Source of the DNA: Bacteroidaceae bacterium
Lineage (GTDB): Bacteria; Bacteroidota; Bacteroidia; Bacteroidales; Bacteroidaceae
Reading direction: 5' to 3'
DNA length: 64,000 nt
Assembly (NCBI GenBank): GCA_017650105.1
Contig: JAGCFO010000024.1
Location: 1 to 64,000 of the forward strand
The notes under the pieces are model-generated. The model had not been told where the DNA came from. It worked only from the letters and a program-made list of their open reading frames with translations, and ran no database searches. The translations under genes were made by a program, and so were the position numbers. Shown here piece after piece: positions 33,380 to 43,438 of the stretch (the stretch's first letter is position 1; each line of letters opens with the position of its first letter).

Positions 33380-34576
33380 ATGAGTGAATACAAAACCAAC
33401 GGCTGTAACAGGCTTTGCTGTCGTGGATTCAGCAAGCTCGACTGCCAGCTTCACGTCTACGACTGGCTGGCAGACATCCCTGGGAATATTGACGAGACTG
33501 ATTTCGTAGAAGTCCAATTCAAGAATACGCGCAAAGGATATTACCTCAACAGCAACCATCTTCCCTTGCAGAAAGGCGACATTGTGGCTGTGGAAGCAAG
33601 TCCAGGGCATGATATAGGCACCGTTACGCTCACGGGCGGGCTGGTACTGCTGCAGATGAAGAAGGCAAACCTTAAGGAAGATGCTCCCATACGGCGCATC
33701 TATCGCAAAGCACGTCCTGTGGATATGGAGAAATATGAGGAAGCCAAGTCGCGCGAGCATGACACGATGATTCGCTCGCGCCAAATCGCTAAAGACCTCG
33801 GGCTGCAGATGAAAATCGGCGACGTGGAGTATCAGGGCGATGGAGGAAAAGCCATCTTCTACTATATTGCAGACGGAAGAGTGGATTTCCGCCAACTCAT
33901 CAAGGTGCTTGCCGAAGCCTTCAGGGTACGCATCGAAATGAAACAGATAGGCGCAAGGCAGGAGGCCGGGCGCATAGGAGGAATCGGACCGTGCGGAAGA
34001 GAACTGTGTTGCGCTACTTGGATGTCGTCGTTCGTTAGCGTCTCAACCAGCGCTGCCCGCTTCCAAGACATTGCAATGAATCCACAGAAACTGGCAGGAC
34101 AATGCGCAAAACTGAAATGTTGCATGAACTACGAGATAGATACATACGTGGAAGCGCTCAAACACTTCCCCGCACGGGAGGTGGTGCTGGAGACGATAGA
34201 GGGTTCTTACTATTTCTTCAAGTCTGACATCCTCGCACGCGTAGTTACCTACTCCACCGACAAGAATATTGCTGCAAACCTTGTCAGCATCAGCACTCGA
34301 AGGGCATTCGAGATTATTCAGATGAACAAGGAAGGTATCAAGCCTGACTCGCTGAGCGAAGATGGGAGCAACGTTGAAAACGCATCCAACGACCTGCTGG
34401 AACAAAACAGCCTCACACGCTTCGACCAAAGCCGAAAGAAAAAGAAAAACAAGCATGTTTCCACCCATCCTTCCAAGCATCCCCAAACTGGAAATCCCGG
34501 ACGTCAGGTACGCGAGAGAGGCAGGCAGGAGGCACGTCCCCAACCCTCTCAATCAAATTCTGCCGACAAAGGATGA
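33380..34576 (+). CDS. ricT: PSP1-domain / RicT-like regulatory iron-sulfur protein
   Basis: A 398-residue PSP1-domain protein related to Bacillus RicT (YaaT). The core is VDFRQLIKVLAEAFRVRIEMKQIGARQEAGRIGGIGPCGRELCC. Cysteine clusters GPCGRELCC and QCAKLKCC are the kind that hold iron-sulfur clusters in the Ric complex. In Bacillus that complex affects RNase Y and cell fate; the role in Bacteroidetes is unknown. The C-terminal 60 residues are polar and basic (KKKNKHVSTHPSKH) and probably disordered. It is the last of the metF-holB-ricT run. Confidence 0.85.
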   Translation: MSEYKTNGCNRLCCRGFSKLDCQLHVYDWLADIPGNIDETDFVEVQFKNTRKGYYLNSNHLPLQKGDIVAVEASPGHDIGTVTLTGGLVLLQMKKANLKEDAPIRRIYRKARPVDMEKYEEAKSREHDTMIRSRQIAKDLGLQMKIGDVEYQGDGGKAIFYYIADGRVDFRQLIKVLAEAFRVRIEMKQIGARQEAGRIGGIGPCGRELCCATWMSSFVSVSTSAARFQDIAMNPQKLAGQCAKLKCCMNYEIDTYVEALKHFPAREVVLETIEGSYYFFKSDILARVVTYSTDKNIAANLVSISTRRAFEIIQMNKEGIKPDSLSEDGSNVENASNDLLEQNSLTRFDQSRKKKKNKHVSTHPSKHPQTGNPGRQVRERGRQEARPQPSQSNSADKG

Positions 34577-34685
34577 TTATTCACTGTTTGGTAAAAGTGT
34601 TTTTAGGAAATCGGTTCTCGTATCCCATTCTGTGAATCCTTCATCATCCTATCATTTGATATCCTGATTATCTGATTTTTGGTTC

Positions 34686-35609
34686 ATGTTTCTTGGTCAG
34701 GCCATCTCATTGGGCGTTGCCTGTCTTTGGACAGCTACGGCGCTTTTTGCAAGCGAGGCAACCCATCGCATCGGATCTCTTCCCTCCAACGTGATCCGAA
34801 TGGTTCTGTCAATAATCTTTCTTGCCGTAACTTTGCTGATAGCTACGGGAAGCCCAATGCCTCTCTACACTACGGGGAAGGTATGGCTTTGGCTTTCCCT
34901 TTCAGGGCTCATAGGCTATGTCTTTGGCGACTACTGCCTATTCAACTCCTATCTGTATATTGGCTCTCGTTTCGGGCAGCTATTCATGACGTTGGCTCCT
35001 CCCACAGCAGCTTTGTTCGGTTGGATGCTGCTGGGTGAACGGCTCTCGCTGCTGTCCCTTCTGGCAATGATAATCACCCTTTCCGGCATATCCATTTCCA
35101 TACTCTCGAAAGGGGAAGGAGGAAAAATACACACCCAACTGCCGTTGAAAGGTATTCTCTACGGCATTGGTTCGGGTGTAGGGCAAGGAGCGGGACTAGT
35201 CTTGAGCAAGATAGGTATGATGTCGTACGACATTCCTTCAGACTCCACGCCCATGATGACCTACATTCTCCCCTTCTCTTCTACAATGATTCGCGCTATT
35301 GCAGGATTTGCGGGTTTCTTTCTTATCATGCTCCTAACGAAACAAACCCACCTCCTTCGTAGCGCTTTCCACAATAGAAAAGGTTTTAGCTTCATCACCC
35401 TTGCAACTATTTTCGGGCCATTCTTAGGCGTCTCACTATCTCTAATGGCAGTACAATACACCGAATCGGGAATAGCTTCTACCATCATGGCGCTTACTCC
35501 CGTACTAATCATCCTTCCGCATCACCTTATCTATCACGATAAAATCCAGCTAAAGGAAATACTCGGCACCGTCATAAGCCTTGTGGGTGTCGCGCTCTTT
35601 TTCCTGTAG
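34686..35609 (+). CDS. DMT superfamily (EamA) transporter
   Basis: A 307-residue inner-membrane protein with about ten transmembrane segments and two EamA repeats. The first begins MFLGQAISLGVACLWTATALF and has YLYIGSRFGQLFMTLAPPTAALFGWMLLGERL. The second ends with TESGIASTIMALTPVLIILPHHLIY. Substrate is unknown. It is 109 bases after ricT. A separate promoter is not obvious. Confidence 0.87.
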   Translation: MFLGQAISLGVACLWTATALFASEATHRIGSLPSNVIRMVLSIIFLAVTLLIATGSPMPLYTTGKVWLWLSLSGLIGYVFGDYCLFNSYLYIGSRFGQLFMTLAPPTAALFGWMLLGERLSLLSLLAMIITLSGISISILSKGEGGKIHTQLPLKGILYGIGSGVGQGAGLVLSKIGMMSYDIPSDSTPMMTYILPFSSTMIRAIAGFAGFFLIMLLTKQTHLLRSAFHNRKGFSFITLATIFGPFLGVSLSLMAVQYTESGIASTIMALTPVLIILPHHLIYHDKIQLKEILGTVISLVGVALFFL

Positions 35610-35644
35610 AATGAATAGTTTGGACTAAAGCAAAACTCTTCGCT

Positions 35645-35681
35645 TTAAAAAAGAGAAATTGGTCCTTGGAACCAATTTCTC
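35645..35681 (-). terminator. Rho-independent terminator of the lysS-HAD unit
   Basis: Arms GAGAAATTGGT (35653-35663) and ACCAATTTCTC (35671-35681) pair over 11 bp around a 7-nt loop, and on the minus strand a T-run follows. The stem overlaps the stop codon of the HAD gene by two bases. The plus-strand side lacks a T-tail. Confidence 0.8.
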
Positions 35682-36432
35682 AATCTGCCCAACTGTCATA
35701 AAGCGCTTGCATAGAGGGATAAACGCAAAACGCGCCAGCAGCTTCTAAAACAGAAGGATTTAACGGACCTGTATTGACAGCAATCGTAGGAATGCCAGCC
35801 CTAACAGCAGCCTCAACACCAAGGGGTGCATTTTCAATCACTACGCACTCCTCTGCCAACAGAGGGCATCCAAGCGCAGCGCTTCCTTTCTTTAGTCCCA
35901 TCAAATAGGGTTCAGGATCCGGCTTGCCTTTTTTTACGTCGAAACCTGTAACCATCAGGTCCTTTTGAAATACGCTAGGATAAAAACGTTCCAAACGATC
36001 TAAAAGAGAGCGTGTACCGCTGCCCGTGACAAGAATAATAAGAAGATGTTGTGACTGAATCTTACGAAGAAGATCCAGTGCGCCAGGCATAGGCTCAGCA
36101 GGGGGAAACTGGTTGAAATACGCTGTTTTCCGTGCGTAGATTTCAGAAACCGTTTTTTCATCCACTTCCTTCCCTTGACGATGTGCCACAATGTCGATTG
36201 TTCCCCTGCCTGTACGCCCTTCGTGCATATATGCCTCTTCTACGGAAAGATCCAATCCGAAGTCTTCCATAGCACAATGCCATGCATGCGCGTGTGCGGG
36301 CATAGAATTAAAAAGGACGCCATCCATATCGAAGAGGACAGCACGAAGCCTTTTTCCTCCTCCCACAGAAGGGAAGGAGGAGGAAGAAAGGTGTTTGGGA
36401 AAAGAATAAGAGTCAGTTAGCGCTTCTTTCAC
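35680..36432 (-). CDS. HAD-superfamily phosphatase or phosphomutase
   Basis: A 250-residue cytoplasmic HAD hydrolase resembling beta-phosphoglucomutase. Motif I is [18 protein letters not shown], with the nucleophile and acid aspartates; motif II is VTGSGT; the lysine and motif IV are [16 protein letters not shown] and [13 protein letters not shown]. The substrate is a small phosphate ester. The start is GTG at 36432, overlapping the pgi stop by four bases (GTGA), so it is coupled to glycolysis gene pgi. The 30-residue Ser-rich extension before motif I is unusual. An in-frame internal start would remove motif I and is not considered. Confidence 0.85.
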   Translation of the reverse strand: MKEALTDSYSFPKHLSSSSFPSVGGGKRLRAVLFDMDGVLFNSMPAHAHAWHCAMEDFGLDLSVEEAYMHEGRTGRGTIDIVAHRQGKEVDEKTVSEIYARKTAYFNQFPPAEPMPGALDLLRKIQSQHLLIILVTGSGTRSLLDRLERFYPSVFQKDLMVTGFDVKKGKPDPEPYLMGLKKGSAALGCPLLAEECVVIENAPLGVEAAVRAGIPTIAVNTGPLNPSVLEAAGAFCVYPSMQALYDSWAD

Positions 36433-37760
36433 AGACGTGCTTGAATAGCTTTGGATTCTTCTTCGTAGCCAGGCTTGTTTAGCAGAGCAAACATGTTTTT
36501 CTTGTAAGCCTCCACTCCCGGCTGGTTGAATGGGTTCACTCCTAACACGTAACCACTAATGCCACAAGCCTTCTCAAAGAAGTAAAGCAACTGCCCGATA
36601 TAATGCTCATCCAAAACGGGAATACTTAAGCGAATGTTAGGAACCCCTCCGTCAACATGAGCCAACTGCGTGCCGAGTTCTGCCATTTTGTTCACCTCAT
36701 CCACATGCTTGCCTGCAAGGAAATTCAGTCCGTCAAGATTCTGCTCATCGGAAGGAACCAGCAATTCATGCCGTGTCTTCTCAACAGAAACAACTGTCTC
36801 GAAAATCGTACGTTCTCCTTCCTGAATCCACTGCCCCATAGAGTGCAAATCTGTAGAGAAGTCCACGCTGGCAGGGAAGATGCCCTTGCCGTCTTTTCCT
36901 TCCGACTCGCCATAAAGCTGTTTCCACCACTCACTTACGTAATGAAGTTTGGGCTGGAAATTAACTAGAATCTCAATCTTCTTGCCTGTGGAATACAACG
37001 CATTGCGCACTGCAGCATACTGTGCAGCCAGATTCTCTTCGAAAGGAACATCAACAGAAGTTGCTTTTTCCATCTCAACAGCCCCTTTCACGAAAGCCCG
37101 TACATCATAGCCGGCAACAGCAATAGGAAGCAGTCCGACAGGAGTAAGTACACTGAAACGTCCACCCACGTTGTCAGGAATGACATATGTTTTGTATCCC
37201 TCCTGAGTTGCAAGCGTGCGAGCAGCTCCTTTCTTTGCATCCGTCACTGCAACAATCACTTTTTTTGCCATTTCCTTACCGCGTTGGCTCTCGCATTGCT
37301 TCTTCAGCAGGCGGAAGGCAAGCGCCGTTTCGGTAGTAGTACCCGATTTGCTGATGTTGATAACACCAAATCGCTTGTCAGCAAGGAACTGCATGAGTTC
37401 AAATAGGTAATCTTCAGAAATGTTGTGTCCCGCATATACAACTGCTGTCTGCTGAGCAGAATATGCCTGGAAGTTACTATTGAGGGCTTCTATCACGGCA
37501 CGGGCACCCAGATAACTGCCTCCAATACCAGCAACCACAACAACGTCACAGTTGTCACGAAGAACTTTTGCTGTCTGCTCTATGTCGGAAAGGAACTCAT
37601 CGGTAATGCTGGATGGGAGATGCAGCCATCCAAGGAAATCAGCACCTTCACCCGTGCCTTTTTCCAGCATTTGCATAGCGTTCATCACCTGTGGCTTCAG
37701 AGCCGTAACTGCTTCTTTCTGAATGAAGGGAAGCACCTTCTTGGTATTCAAAGTAATCAT
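36429..37760 (-). CDS. pgi: Glucose-6-phosphate isomerase
   Basis: A 443-residue enzyme that converts glucose 6-phosphate to fructose 6-phosphate. Conserved parts are [62 protein letters not shown] and the late active-site stretch [13 protein letters not shown]. The length fits the shorter Bacillus/Bacteroides form, not the 549-residue E. coli form. It follows gpsA after 157 bases and overlaps the HAD gene by four. Confidence 0.96.
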   Translation of the reverse strand: MITLNTKKVLPFIQKEAVTALKPQVMNAMQMLEKGTGEGADFLGWLHLPSSITDEFLSDIEQTAKVLRDNCDVVVVAGIGGSYLGARAVIEALNSNFQAYSAQQTAVVYAGHNISEDYLFELMQFLADKRFGVINISKSGTTTETALAFRLLKKQCESQRGKEMAKKVIVAVTDAKKGAARTLATQEGYKTYVIPDNVGGRFSVLTPVGLLPIAVAGYDVRAFVKGAVEMEKATSVDVPFEENLAAQYAAVRNALYSTGKKIEILVNFQPKLHYVSEWWKQLYGESEGKDGKGIFPASVDFSTDLHSMGQWIQEGERTIFETVVSVEKTRHELLVPSDEQNLDGLNFLAGKHVDEVNKMAELGTQLAHVDGGVPNIRLSIPVLDEHYIGQLLYFFEKACGISGYVLGVNPFNQPGVEAYKKNMFALLNKPGYEEESKAIQARL

Positions 37761-37917
37761 TGTGCTTTATCTTAAGTTGTTCTTTTCAATAAATCAGTTT
37801 AGTGGAGGGTAAAAGAAAAACAAAAGCCTCTTTCAATTGGCAAGTCTTTTGCTATTTTCCTCTTTATTTCTCATTGAACTAATGCCTCTTTTTTCTTCTA
37901 ATTAAACGAACTTCGTT

Positions 37918-38916
37918 TTATCGCATGCTATCTGTGAGAAGTTTAATCTCTATTATCGGCGATATGTTCTCGTAAAGGATATTATACATCGCGTCAAGAA
38001 TGGGCATGTTAACATGCTGCGTGCGGTTTATCTCCTTCATGCACTTTGTGCCGTAATAGCCCTCAGCCACCATTTCCATTTCCATCTGTGCAGCCTTCAC
38101 ACTATAGCCCTTGCCTATCATAGAGCCGAAGATGCGGTTGCGGCTGAACTGCGAGTAGCCTGTAACCAGCAAGTCGCCCATATAGGCACTCTCGCTGATA
38201 TTGCGAGGACGAGGACACACGAAGTCAATGAAGTTACGCATTTCCACAGCTGCGTTTGACATCAAGACTGCCTGAAAATTGTCTCCGTATTTCAGCCCGT
38301 TGCAGATGCCTGCTGCTATAGCATAGACGTTTTTAAGCACCGAGCTATACTCAATGCCTTCCACATCGTCGCTCGCACACGTGTTCACATACGAGCAGCT
38401 GAGCTTACTGCCAAAGCGCAGCGCTTTGTCGATGTCAGCGCAGGCAATTGTCAGATAAGAAATACGCTCAAGGGCTATTTCCTCAGCATGACAAGGGCCA
38501 GCGATAACAGCGATATTCTCTCGCTGAGCATCGAAGTGATTGATGAAATACTCTGAGATGAGCACGTTATCCTCAGGCACGACACCCTTGATGGCACTCA
38601 CCACAAACTTGTTTGTCAACTTCCCTTTCAATTTGGCAAGATGCTGTTTTATATAAGGAGAAGGTGTTGCGAAGACAAGAATGTCCGAGTCTTCCACCAC
38701 TGTATTTATATCCGACGAGAAATTGATACGATTGATGTCGAAAGCCACAGACGACAAATAGGCGGGATTGTGCCCCAGACGCTTGAAGTCGTCAATTCTG
38801 TCGTCGCGACGCATATACCAGTTGATGCTGTCTTCATTGTTCAGCACCATCTTGGCGATAGCTGTTGCCCAGCTTCCGCCTCCCATTACTGCTACTTTTC
38901 CTGACGGGAACTCCAT
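37918..38916 (-). CDS. gpsA: Glycerol-3-phosphate dehydrogenase (NAD(P)+)
   Basis: A 332-residue cytoplasmic enzyme that makes sn-glycerol 3-phosphate for phospholipids. The Rossmann start is VAVMGGGSWATAIAKMV. Further marks are FATPSPYIKQHL, SAIKGVVPEDN, IAVIAGPCHAEEIAL, VLKNVYAIAAGICNGLKYG (with the catalytic lysine) and SRNRIFGSMIGKGYSV. I use the ATG at 38916, ten bases after the lysS stop. The ORF can extend into lysS, but that adds a non-homologous leader. Confidence 0.95.
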   Translation of the reverse strand: MEFPSGKVAVMGGGSWATAIAKMVLNNEDSINWYMRRDDRIDDFKRLGHNPAYLSSVAFDINRINFSSDINTVVEDSDILVFATPSPYIKQHLAKLKGKLTNKFVVSAIKGVVPEDNVLISEYFINHFDAQRENIAVIAGPCHAEEIALERISYLTIACADIDKALRFGSKLSCSYVNTCASDDVEGIEYSSVLKNVYAIAAGICNGLKYGDNFQAVLMSNAAVEMRNFIDFVCPRPRNISESAYMGDLLVTGYSQFSRNRIFGSMIGKGYSVKAAQMEMEMVAEGYYGTKCMKEINRTQHVNMPILDAMYNILYENISPIIEIKLLTDSMR

Positions 38917-38926
38917 AGGCTTCTTT

Positions 38927-40720
38927 TTATTCAGTTGGGTTCTCGTCTCCGAGAGCAGATACAAAGCCAGCGACTTCGTCCACAGTAGGATTCTTCAGCC
39001 CCAGCTGGTATTTCTTGTTAATGCCGCATACGTCCATGTGGATCTTTTGCGGGTTTACTCCACGCAAGGAACTAACGACGTTATATCCTGCCTTATTGAA
39101 TACGGGCACCCACTCCTCAGGTATCCCCAGAGCAGTAAATGCGCTTACCGGGTCTTTCGGTGCCTTCCGCTCAGGCTTCATCTGCGGGAAGAGGAGCACT
39201 TCCTGAATGAAGGGCTTTCCTGTCATGAGCATCACTAATCTGTCGATGCCGATGCCGATGCCGCTGGTAGGGGGCATTCCGTATTGGAGCGCGCGGAGGA
39301 AGTCCTGATCGATAATCATTGCCTCGTCGTCGCCCTTGTCTGCCAAACGCATCTGCTCCTTGAAGCGCTCCTCCTGATCGATAGGATCATTCAGCTCGGA
39401 ATAGGCATTTGCAAGCTCTTTTCCGTTTACCATCAGCTCGAAACGCTCCGTGAGCCCGGGTTTGCTTCGATGCATCTTTGTCAGAGGAGACATCTCCACA
39501 GGGTAGTCGGTGATGAACGTAGGTTGTATGAAGGTTCCCTCGCAGGTTTCGCCGAAGATTTCGTCGATGAGTTTACCTTTCCCCATCGTGGCGTCAACCT
39601 CAATGCCAAGTTTCGTGGCGATGTCGCGAATCTCTTCCTCGCTCTTGCCCTCGAGTTCATAGCCTGTCTTCTCCTTGATTGCTTCGAGGATGGGCAGACG
39701 GCGGAAGGGAGCCTTGAACGAGATAGTCTTGCCGTCGATTTCTGTCTCGCTGCTGCCGTTGACTGCTATGCAGACGCGCTCGAGAAGATTCTCGGTGAAC
39801 GACATCATCCAATTGTAGTCCTTGTATTGAACGTACAGCTCCATACAGGTAAACTCGGGGTTGTGGTTTTTGTCCATACCCTCGTTGCGGAAGTTCTTAC
39901 CTATTTCATATACGCCCTCGAAGCCGCCCACGATGAGTCTTTTCAAATAGAGCTCTGTGGCGATGCGCATATACATATCCTGGTTGAGAGCATTGAAATG
40001 AGTTGCGAACGGGCGTGCCGTAGCGCCTCCGGGTATGCTCTGAAGGGTGGGCGTCTCCACTTCGGTGTAGCCCGCCTCATCAAGGATGGCGCGGATGGTG
40101 CGGATGACTGTGGCACGCTTGAGGAACGTCTCTTTCACGCCTTCATTTACCACCAGGTCGACATATCTCTGCCTGTAGCGGAGCTCGGGGTCCTCAAACT
40201 TATCGTAGGCGACCCCGTCCTTGTACTTCACGATGGGCAGAGGACGCAGGCTCTTGCTCAGGAAGGTAAGTTTCTGGGCATGTACGCTGATTTCGCCCGT
40301 CTGGGTGCGGAAGACGAATCCTTCCACTCCCACAAAGTCGCCGATGTCCATAAGGCGCTTGAAGACAACATTGTACATATCCTTATTCTCATCGGGGCAG
40401 ATGTCGTCGCGGGTAACATAAACCTGTATGCGCCCTTTCGAGTCTTGCAATTCCATGAAGGAAGCCTTACCCATCACGCGGCGCGACATCATGCGCCCTG
40501 CTATGCTGACGTAGCGTCGGCTCTGCTCCATGATAGCAGCTTTCTGCTCGTCGTCGGCATCTTCGGGGATGATGGGATCGACGAAATTCTCACGTATGTC
40601 AGTTGAAAAGGCGTCTGTCTTGTATTCGGCTGCGGGATAAGGATTAATGCCCATTTTACGCAGTTCTTCGAGGCTGGCTCGGCGCCCTATTTCTTGTTCA
40701 CTCAGTTCAAGTATGTTCAT
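38927..40720 (-). CDS. lysS: Lysyl-tRNA synthetase, class II
   Basis: A 597-residue class II synthetase. The N-terminal OB-fold ([24 protein letters not shown]) binds the anticodon. Motif 2 ([26 protein letters not shown]) and motif 3 ([15 protein letters not shown]) form the active site. About 80 residues follow motif 3, forming a C-terminal extension ([25 protein letters not shown]) absent from E. coli LysS but common in Bacteroidales. It begins a minus-strand unit with gpsA, pgi and HAD, with a strong promoter and a mosaic element upstream. Confidence 0.96.
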   Translation of the reverse strand: MNILELSEQEIGRRASLEELRKMGINPYPAAEYKTDAFSTDIRENFVDPIIPEDADDEQKAAIMEQSRRYVSIAGRMMSRRVMGKASFMELQDSKGRIQVYVTRDDICPDENKDMYNVVFKRLMDIGDFVGVEGFVFRTQTGEISVHAQKLTFLSKSLRPLPIVKYKDGVAYDKFEDPELRYRQRYVDLVVNEGVKETFLKRATVIRTIRAILDEAGYTEVETPTLQSIPGGATARPFATHFNALNQDMYMRIATELYLKRLIVGGFEGVYEIGKNFRNEGMDKNHNPEFTCMELYVQYKDYNWMMSFTENLLERVCIAVNGSSETEIDGKTISFKAPFRRLPILEAIKEKTGYELEGKSEEEIRDIATKLGIEVDATMGKGKLIDEIFGETCEGTFIQPTFITDYPVEMSPLTKMHRSKPGLTERFELMVNGKELANAYSELNDPIDQEERFKEQMRLADKGDDEAMIIDQDFLRALQYGMPPTSGIGIGIDRLVMLMTGKPFIQEVLLFPQMKPERKAPKDPVSAFTALGIPEEWVPVFNKAGYNVVSSLRGVNPQKIHMDVCGINKKYQLGLKNPTVDEVAGFVSALGDENPTE

Positions 40721-40739
40721 ATTTCAAAATGTATTGTCC

Positions 40740-40809
40740 AAAAAATTTTTTTCCTTCTTCATCTCGCGAGATTCCTTCTCCAAAAAAATTTTTCCCTTCT
40801 CGAAAAAAT
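40740..40809 (-). repeat. Mosaic palindromic element, copy 6
   Basis: On the minus strand it shows GAGAAGGGAAAAA, a T-run, GGAGAAGGAATCTCGCGA, and GATGAAGAAGGAAAAAAA. It lies in the leader of lysS, between the lysS promoter (40865-40896) and the start codon, so it would be transcribed at the head of the mRNA. Confidence 0.85.
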
Positions 40810-40864
40810 CCCGCACACGGCTTACGCCGTGCTATGTTCCACACATATTCCTCCAAATAGGGCA

Positions 40865-40896
40865 CAAAAGTACAATAATATCAAGGAAAAGGCAAA
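40865..40896 (-). promoter_or_regulatory. Promoter TTTG-N20-TACTTTTG for lysS
   Basis: On the minus strand TACTTTTG (40872-40865) has TTTG (40896-40893) 20 bases upstream. Transcription would start around 40858, giving lysS a leader of about 138 bases that contains a mosaic element. Confidence 0.75.
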
Positions 40897-40936
40897 TTTT
40901 TTGGGAAAATAGGCATCAAAAACGAAAACTTTGACT

Positions 40937-40944
40937 TATTTTTG
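40937..40944 (+). promoter_or_regulatory. Promoter -7 box (TATTTTTG) for GH3
   Basis: A perfect consensus 45 bases before the GH3 ATG, in the spacer divergent with lysS. Confidence 0.55.
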
Positions 40945-40988
40945 TTTTCCGAAAGAGAAAAACAACCCAATAAATACCGAAAATCAAC

Positions 40989-43340
40989 ATGAAGCACAGA
41001 AGATTTTGGCAGCTCCTGCTTGCCGCAACCATCACCACCGCCTCCGACAGCTGCACCCAGCAGCCAAAGACTACGGAGCCGGCTTTCCCCTCCGACGCAT
41101 CCATCGAGGAACAAGTGAAAACCATCCTTGACCGCCTCACTCTGGAAGAGAAGGTGGGGCAGATGTGCCAACTCACAATCGGCACACTCGACGACTACTC
41201 CTCGCCTACCGAGTTCCACATCAACATGAACAAGCTCAACCTCTACATCGACTCGTTCAAAGTGGGCTCGTTCCTCAACACTCCGCGCGACGTGGGGCAG
41301 CCTCTCGAGGTGTGGCAGCAGATTATCCGCACCATCCAGGACAAGTCCATCGCCTCGCTGGGAATTCCTACCATCTACGGCGTCGACCAGATTCACGGAG
41401 GAACCTACACGCTGGGAGCCACGCTCTTCCCTCAAGGCATCAATATGGGTGCCTCGTTCAATCCCGCGCTTGTGAAGGAAAGCAGCGAAATATCTGCCTA
41501 CGAGACACGTGCAGCATCCATCCCCTGGACTTTCGCTCCCGTGCTTGATCTTGGAAGAGACGCACGTTGGTCTCGTCAATGGGAAAACTACGGAGAAGAC
41601 CCGCTGGTGAACGCCGTGATGGGAATAGCTGCCGTTGAAGGGTTCCAAGGAACAGATCCCAACCACATCGATCAACAACACGTAGCCTCCAGCCTCAAAC
41701 ACTATATGGGCTATGGAGTTCCCACTTCCGGCAAGGATCGCACGCCCTCGCACATCACCGACAACGAAATGCGCGACAAATATTTCGCTCCGTATTTGGC
41801 TGCCGTGAGGGCAGGCGCCCTCTCGGTGATGGTGAATAGCGGCATCAACAACGGAGTTCCCTTCCACGCAAGCCATAAATATCTCACCGAGTGGCTGAAA
41901 GAGGGGCTTAACTGGGACGGACTCATCGTTACCGACTGGGCAGACATCAACAATCTTTATTCGCGCGATCATATCGCCAAAGATAAGAAAGACGCCATCC
42001 GCATTGCTATCAACGCGGGTATCGATATGAGTATGGATCCCTACGATCCTTCGTTCTGCCCCTTGCTTGTGGAGCTTGTCAACGAAGGAGCCGTTCCTAT
42101 GAGCCGCATCAACGATGCTGTGAGCCGAGTGCTGCGACTCAAATTCCGTCTTGGGCTCTTTGAGCATCCTTATACCGATGCTAAAGACTATCCCAAATAT
42201 GGCTGCGAGGAGTTTGCCTCGTGGGCTCTCGCTGCTGCCGAGGAGTCGGAGATTCTTCTGAAAAACGAAGGCAACATCCTTCCCATCCAGAAGGGAAAGC
42301 GAATCCTTGTCTGTGGGCCAAACGCCAACACTATCCGAGGACTCAACGGAGGTTGGAGCTATACCTGGCAGGGAAAGAGAGCCGATGAATTGGGCGAAAA
42401 GTACAACACCATACTCGAGGCAATGCGTAACGTGTTTGGCGAAAAATACGTCACATACGCCGAAGGAACTCGTTACGAGGGAGAACAATGGTACGACGAG
42501 TATACCGATGCCTCCATGCAGGCAAAAGCCCTCTCGGCAGCATACAGAGCCGACGTCATCGTTGTTTGCGTAGGCGAAAATTCTTATTGTGAAACGCCCG
42601 GTAACCTCAACGAGCTTACCCTTTCGCCCCAACAACAGCAACTCGTGAAGACGCTTGCCAAAGCCAAGAAGCCTATCGTCCTCATCCTCAACGAAGGACG
42701 CCCGCGCATCATTCGAGAAATAGAGCCTCTGTGTGCTGCTATCGTTGACATTTTACTGCCAGGCAACTATGGAGGAGACGCTCTCGCACGCTTGCTGGCA
42801 GGAGAAGTAAACTTCAGCGCTAAACTGCCTATCAGCTACCCTCGATATGAGCAGTCTCTTACTACCTATGACTACAAGCCCTGTGAGCAAACCGATGTCA
42901 TGCAGGGAGCCTACAATTACGACGCTGTCGTGAGCCAGCAGTGGGCTTTCGGCTACGGCATCAGTTATACAACCTACGCCTATAGCAATCTGAAAGCAGA
43001 TAAATCTAACTTCGTCCATTCTGACAAGCTGACACTCTCTGTCGATGTTACCAATACAGGCGAAATGGCTGGAGCAGAACCCGTATTGCTTTTTGTTTCC
43101 GACTTGGTAGCTAAAGTAACGCCCGACAATCGCCGCCTGCGTGCTTTCTCGAAGGTGTGGCTTGAGCCTGGAGAGACTAAAACTGTCGCCTTCTCCCTCC
43201 CTGCCTCAAATTTAGCCTTTACCGACGATGAAGGGAAATGGATGATAGAAGAAGGAGACTTCCGCGTACAAATAGGAAATCAGACTCTCAACATCCATTG
43301 TGACGACACCTTTGAGTGGGACACAGAGAATATTCCTTAA
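40989..43340 (+). CDS. Glycoside hydrolase family 3 beta-glucosidase, exported
   Basis: A 783-residue exported GH3 enzyme of the BglX type. The signal region (FWQLLLAATITTASDSC) ends in an atypical lipobox, so anchoring is uncertain. The first domain shows LTLEEKVGQMCQLTIGT, VDQIHGGTYTLGATLFPQ and the nucleophile Asp316 in GLIVTDWADINNL. The second alpha/beta domain (RILVCGPNANT, IVLILNEGRPRII, LPGNYGGDALARLLAGEVNFSAKLPISYP) and a C-terminal fibronectin III-like domain (VTNTGEMAGAEPVLLFVSD) follow. It splits terminal beta-linked glucose or similar sugars, probably in the periplasm. Confidence 0.93.
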   Translation: MKHRRFWQLLLAATITTASDSCTQQPKTTEPAFPSDASIEEQVKTILDRLTLEEKVGQMCQLTIGTLDDYSSPTEFHINMNKLNLYIDSFKVGSFLNTPRDVGQPLEVWQQIIRTIQDKSIASLGIPTIYGVDQIHGGTYTLGATLFPQGINMGASFNPALVKESSEISAYETRAASIPWTFAPVLDLGRDARWSRQWENYGEDPLVNAVMGIAAVEGFQGTDPNHIDQQHVASSLKHYMGYGVPTSGKDRTPSHITDNEMRDKYFAPYLAAVRAGALSVMVNSGINNGVPFHASHKYLTEWLKEGLNWDGLIVTDWADINNLYSRDHIAKDKKDAIRIAINAGIDMSMDPYDPSFCPLLVELVNEGAVPMSRINDAVSRVLRLKFRLGLFEHPYTDAKDYPKYGCEEFASWALAAAEESEILLKNEGNILPIQKGKRILVCGPNANTIRGLNGGWSYTWQGKRADELGEKYNTILEAMRNVFGEKYVTYAEGTRYEGEQWYDEYTDASMQAKALSAAYRADVIVVCVGENSYCETPGNLNELTLSPQQQQLVKTLAKAKKPIVLILNEGRPRIIREIEPLCAAIVDILLPGNYGGDALARLLAGEVNFSAKLPISYPRYEQSLTTYDYKPCEQTDVMQGAYNYDAVVSQQWAFGYGISYTTYAYSNLKADKSNFVHSDKLTLSVDVTNTGEMAGAEPVLLFVSDLVAKVTPDNRRLRAFSKVWLEPGETKTVAFSLPASNLAFTDDEGKWMIEEGDFRVQIGNQTLNIHCDDTFEWDTENIP

Positions 43341-43360
43341 CGCTACTCCAAAGTAAAAAG

Positions 43361-43396
43361 GAAAATCCCCGGCTCATCAAAGAGTCGGGGATTTCT
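43361..43396. terminator. Bidirectional terminator between GH3 and the acyl-CoA ligase
   Basis: Arms at 43363-43375 and 43382-43394 pair over 13 bp with one G-T wobble, centred on ATCAAA. A T-rich tail follows on the minus strand and a weaker one on the plus strand, so it can serve both converging genes. Confidence 0.8.
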
Positions 43397-43438
43397 GTTA
43401 TCTACCTTATGCGTTAATCTGCTTAAAGGCAAAACATC

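Noticed and set aside
37904-37920. Small inverted repeat AAACGAA/TTCGTTT at the gpsA stop
   Set aside because: A one-base loop and only 7 bp of weak stem; no proper T-tail. Not convincing as a terminator.
39284-40606. 440-codon plus-strand ORF
   Set aside because: Antisense to lysS, which has all class II synthetase motifs.
40881-42641. 586-codon minus-strand ORF
   Set aside because: Antisense to the GH3 beta-glucosidase. GH3 motifs are all on the plus strand.
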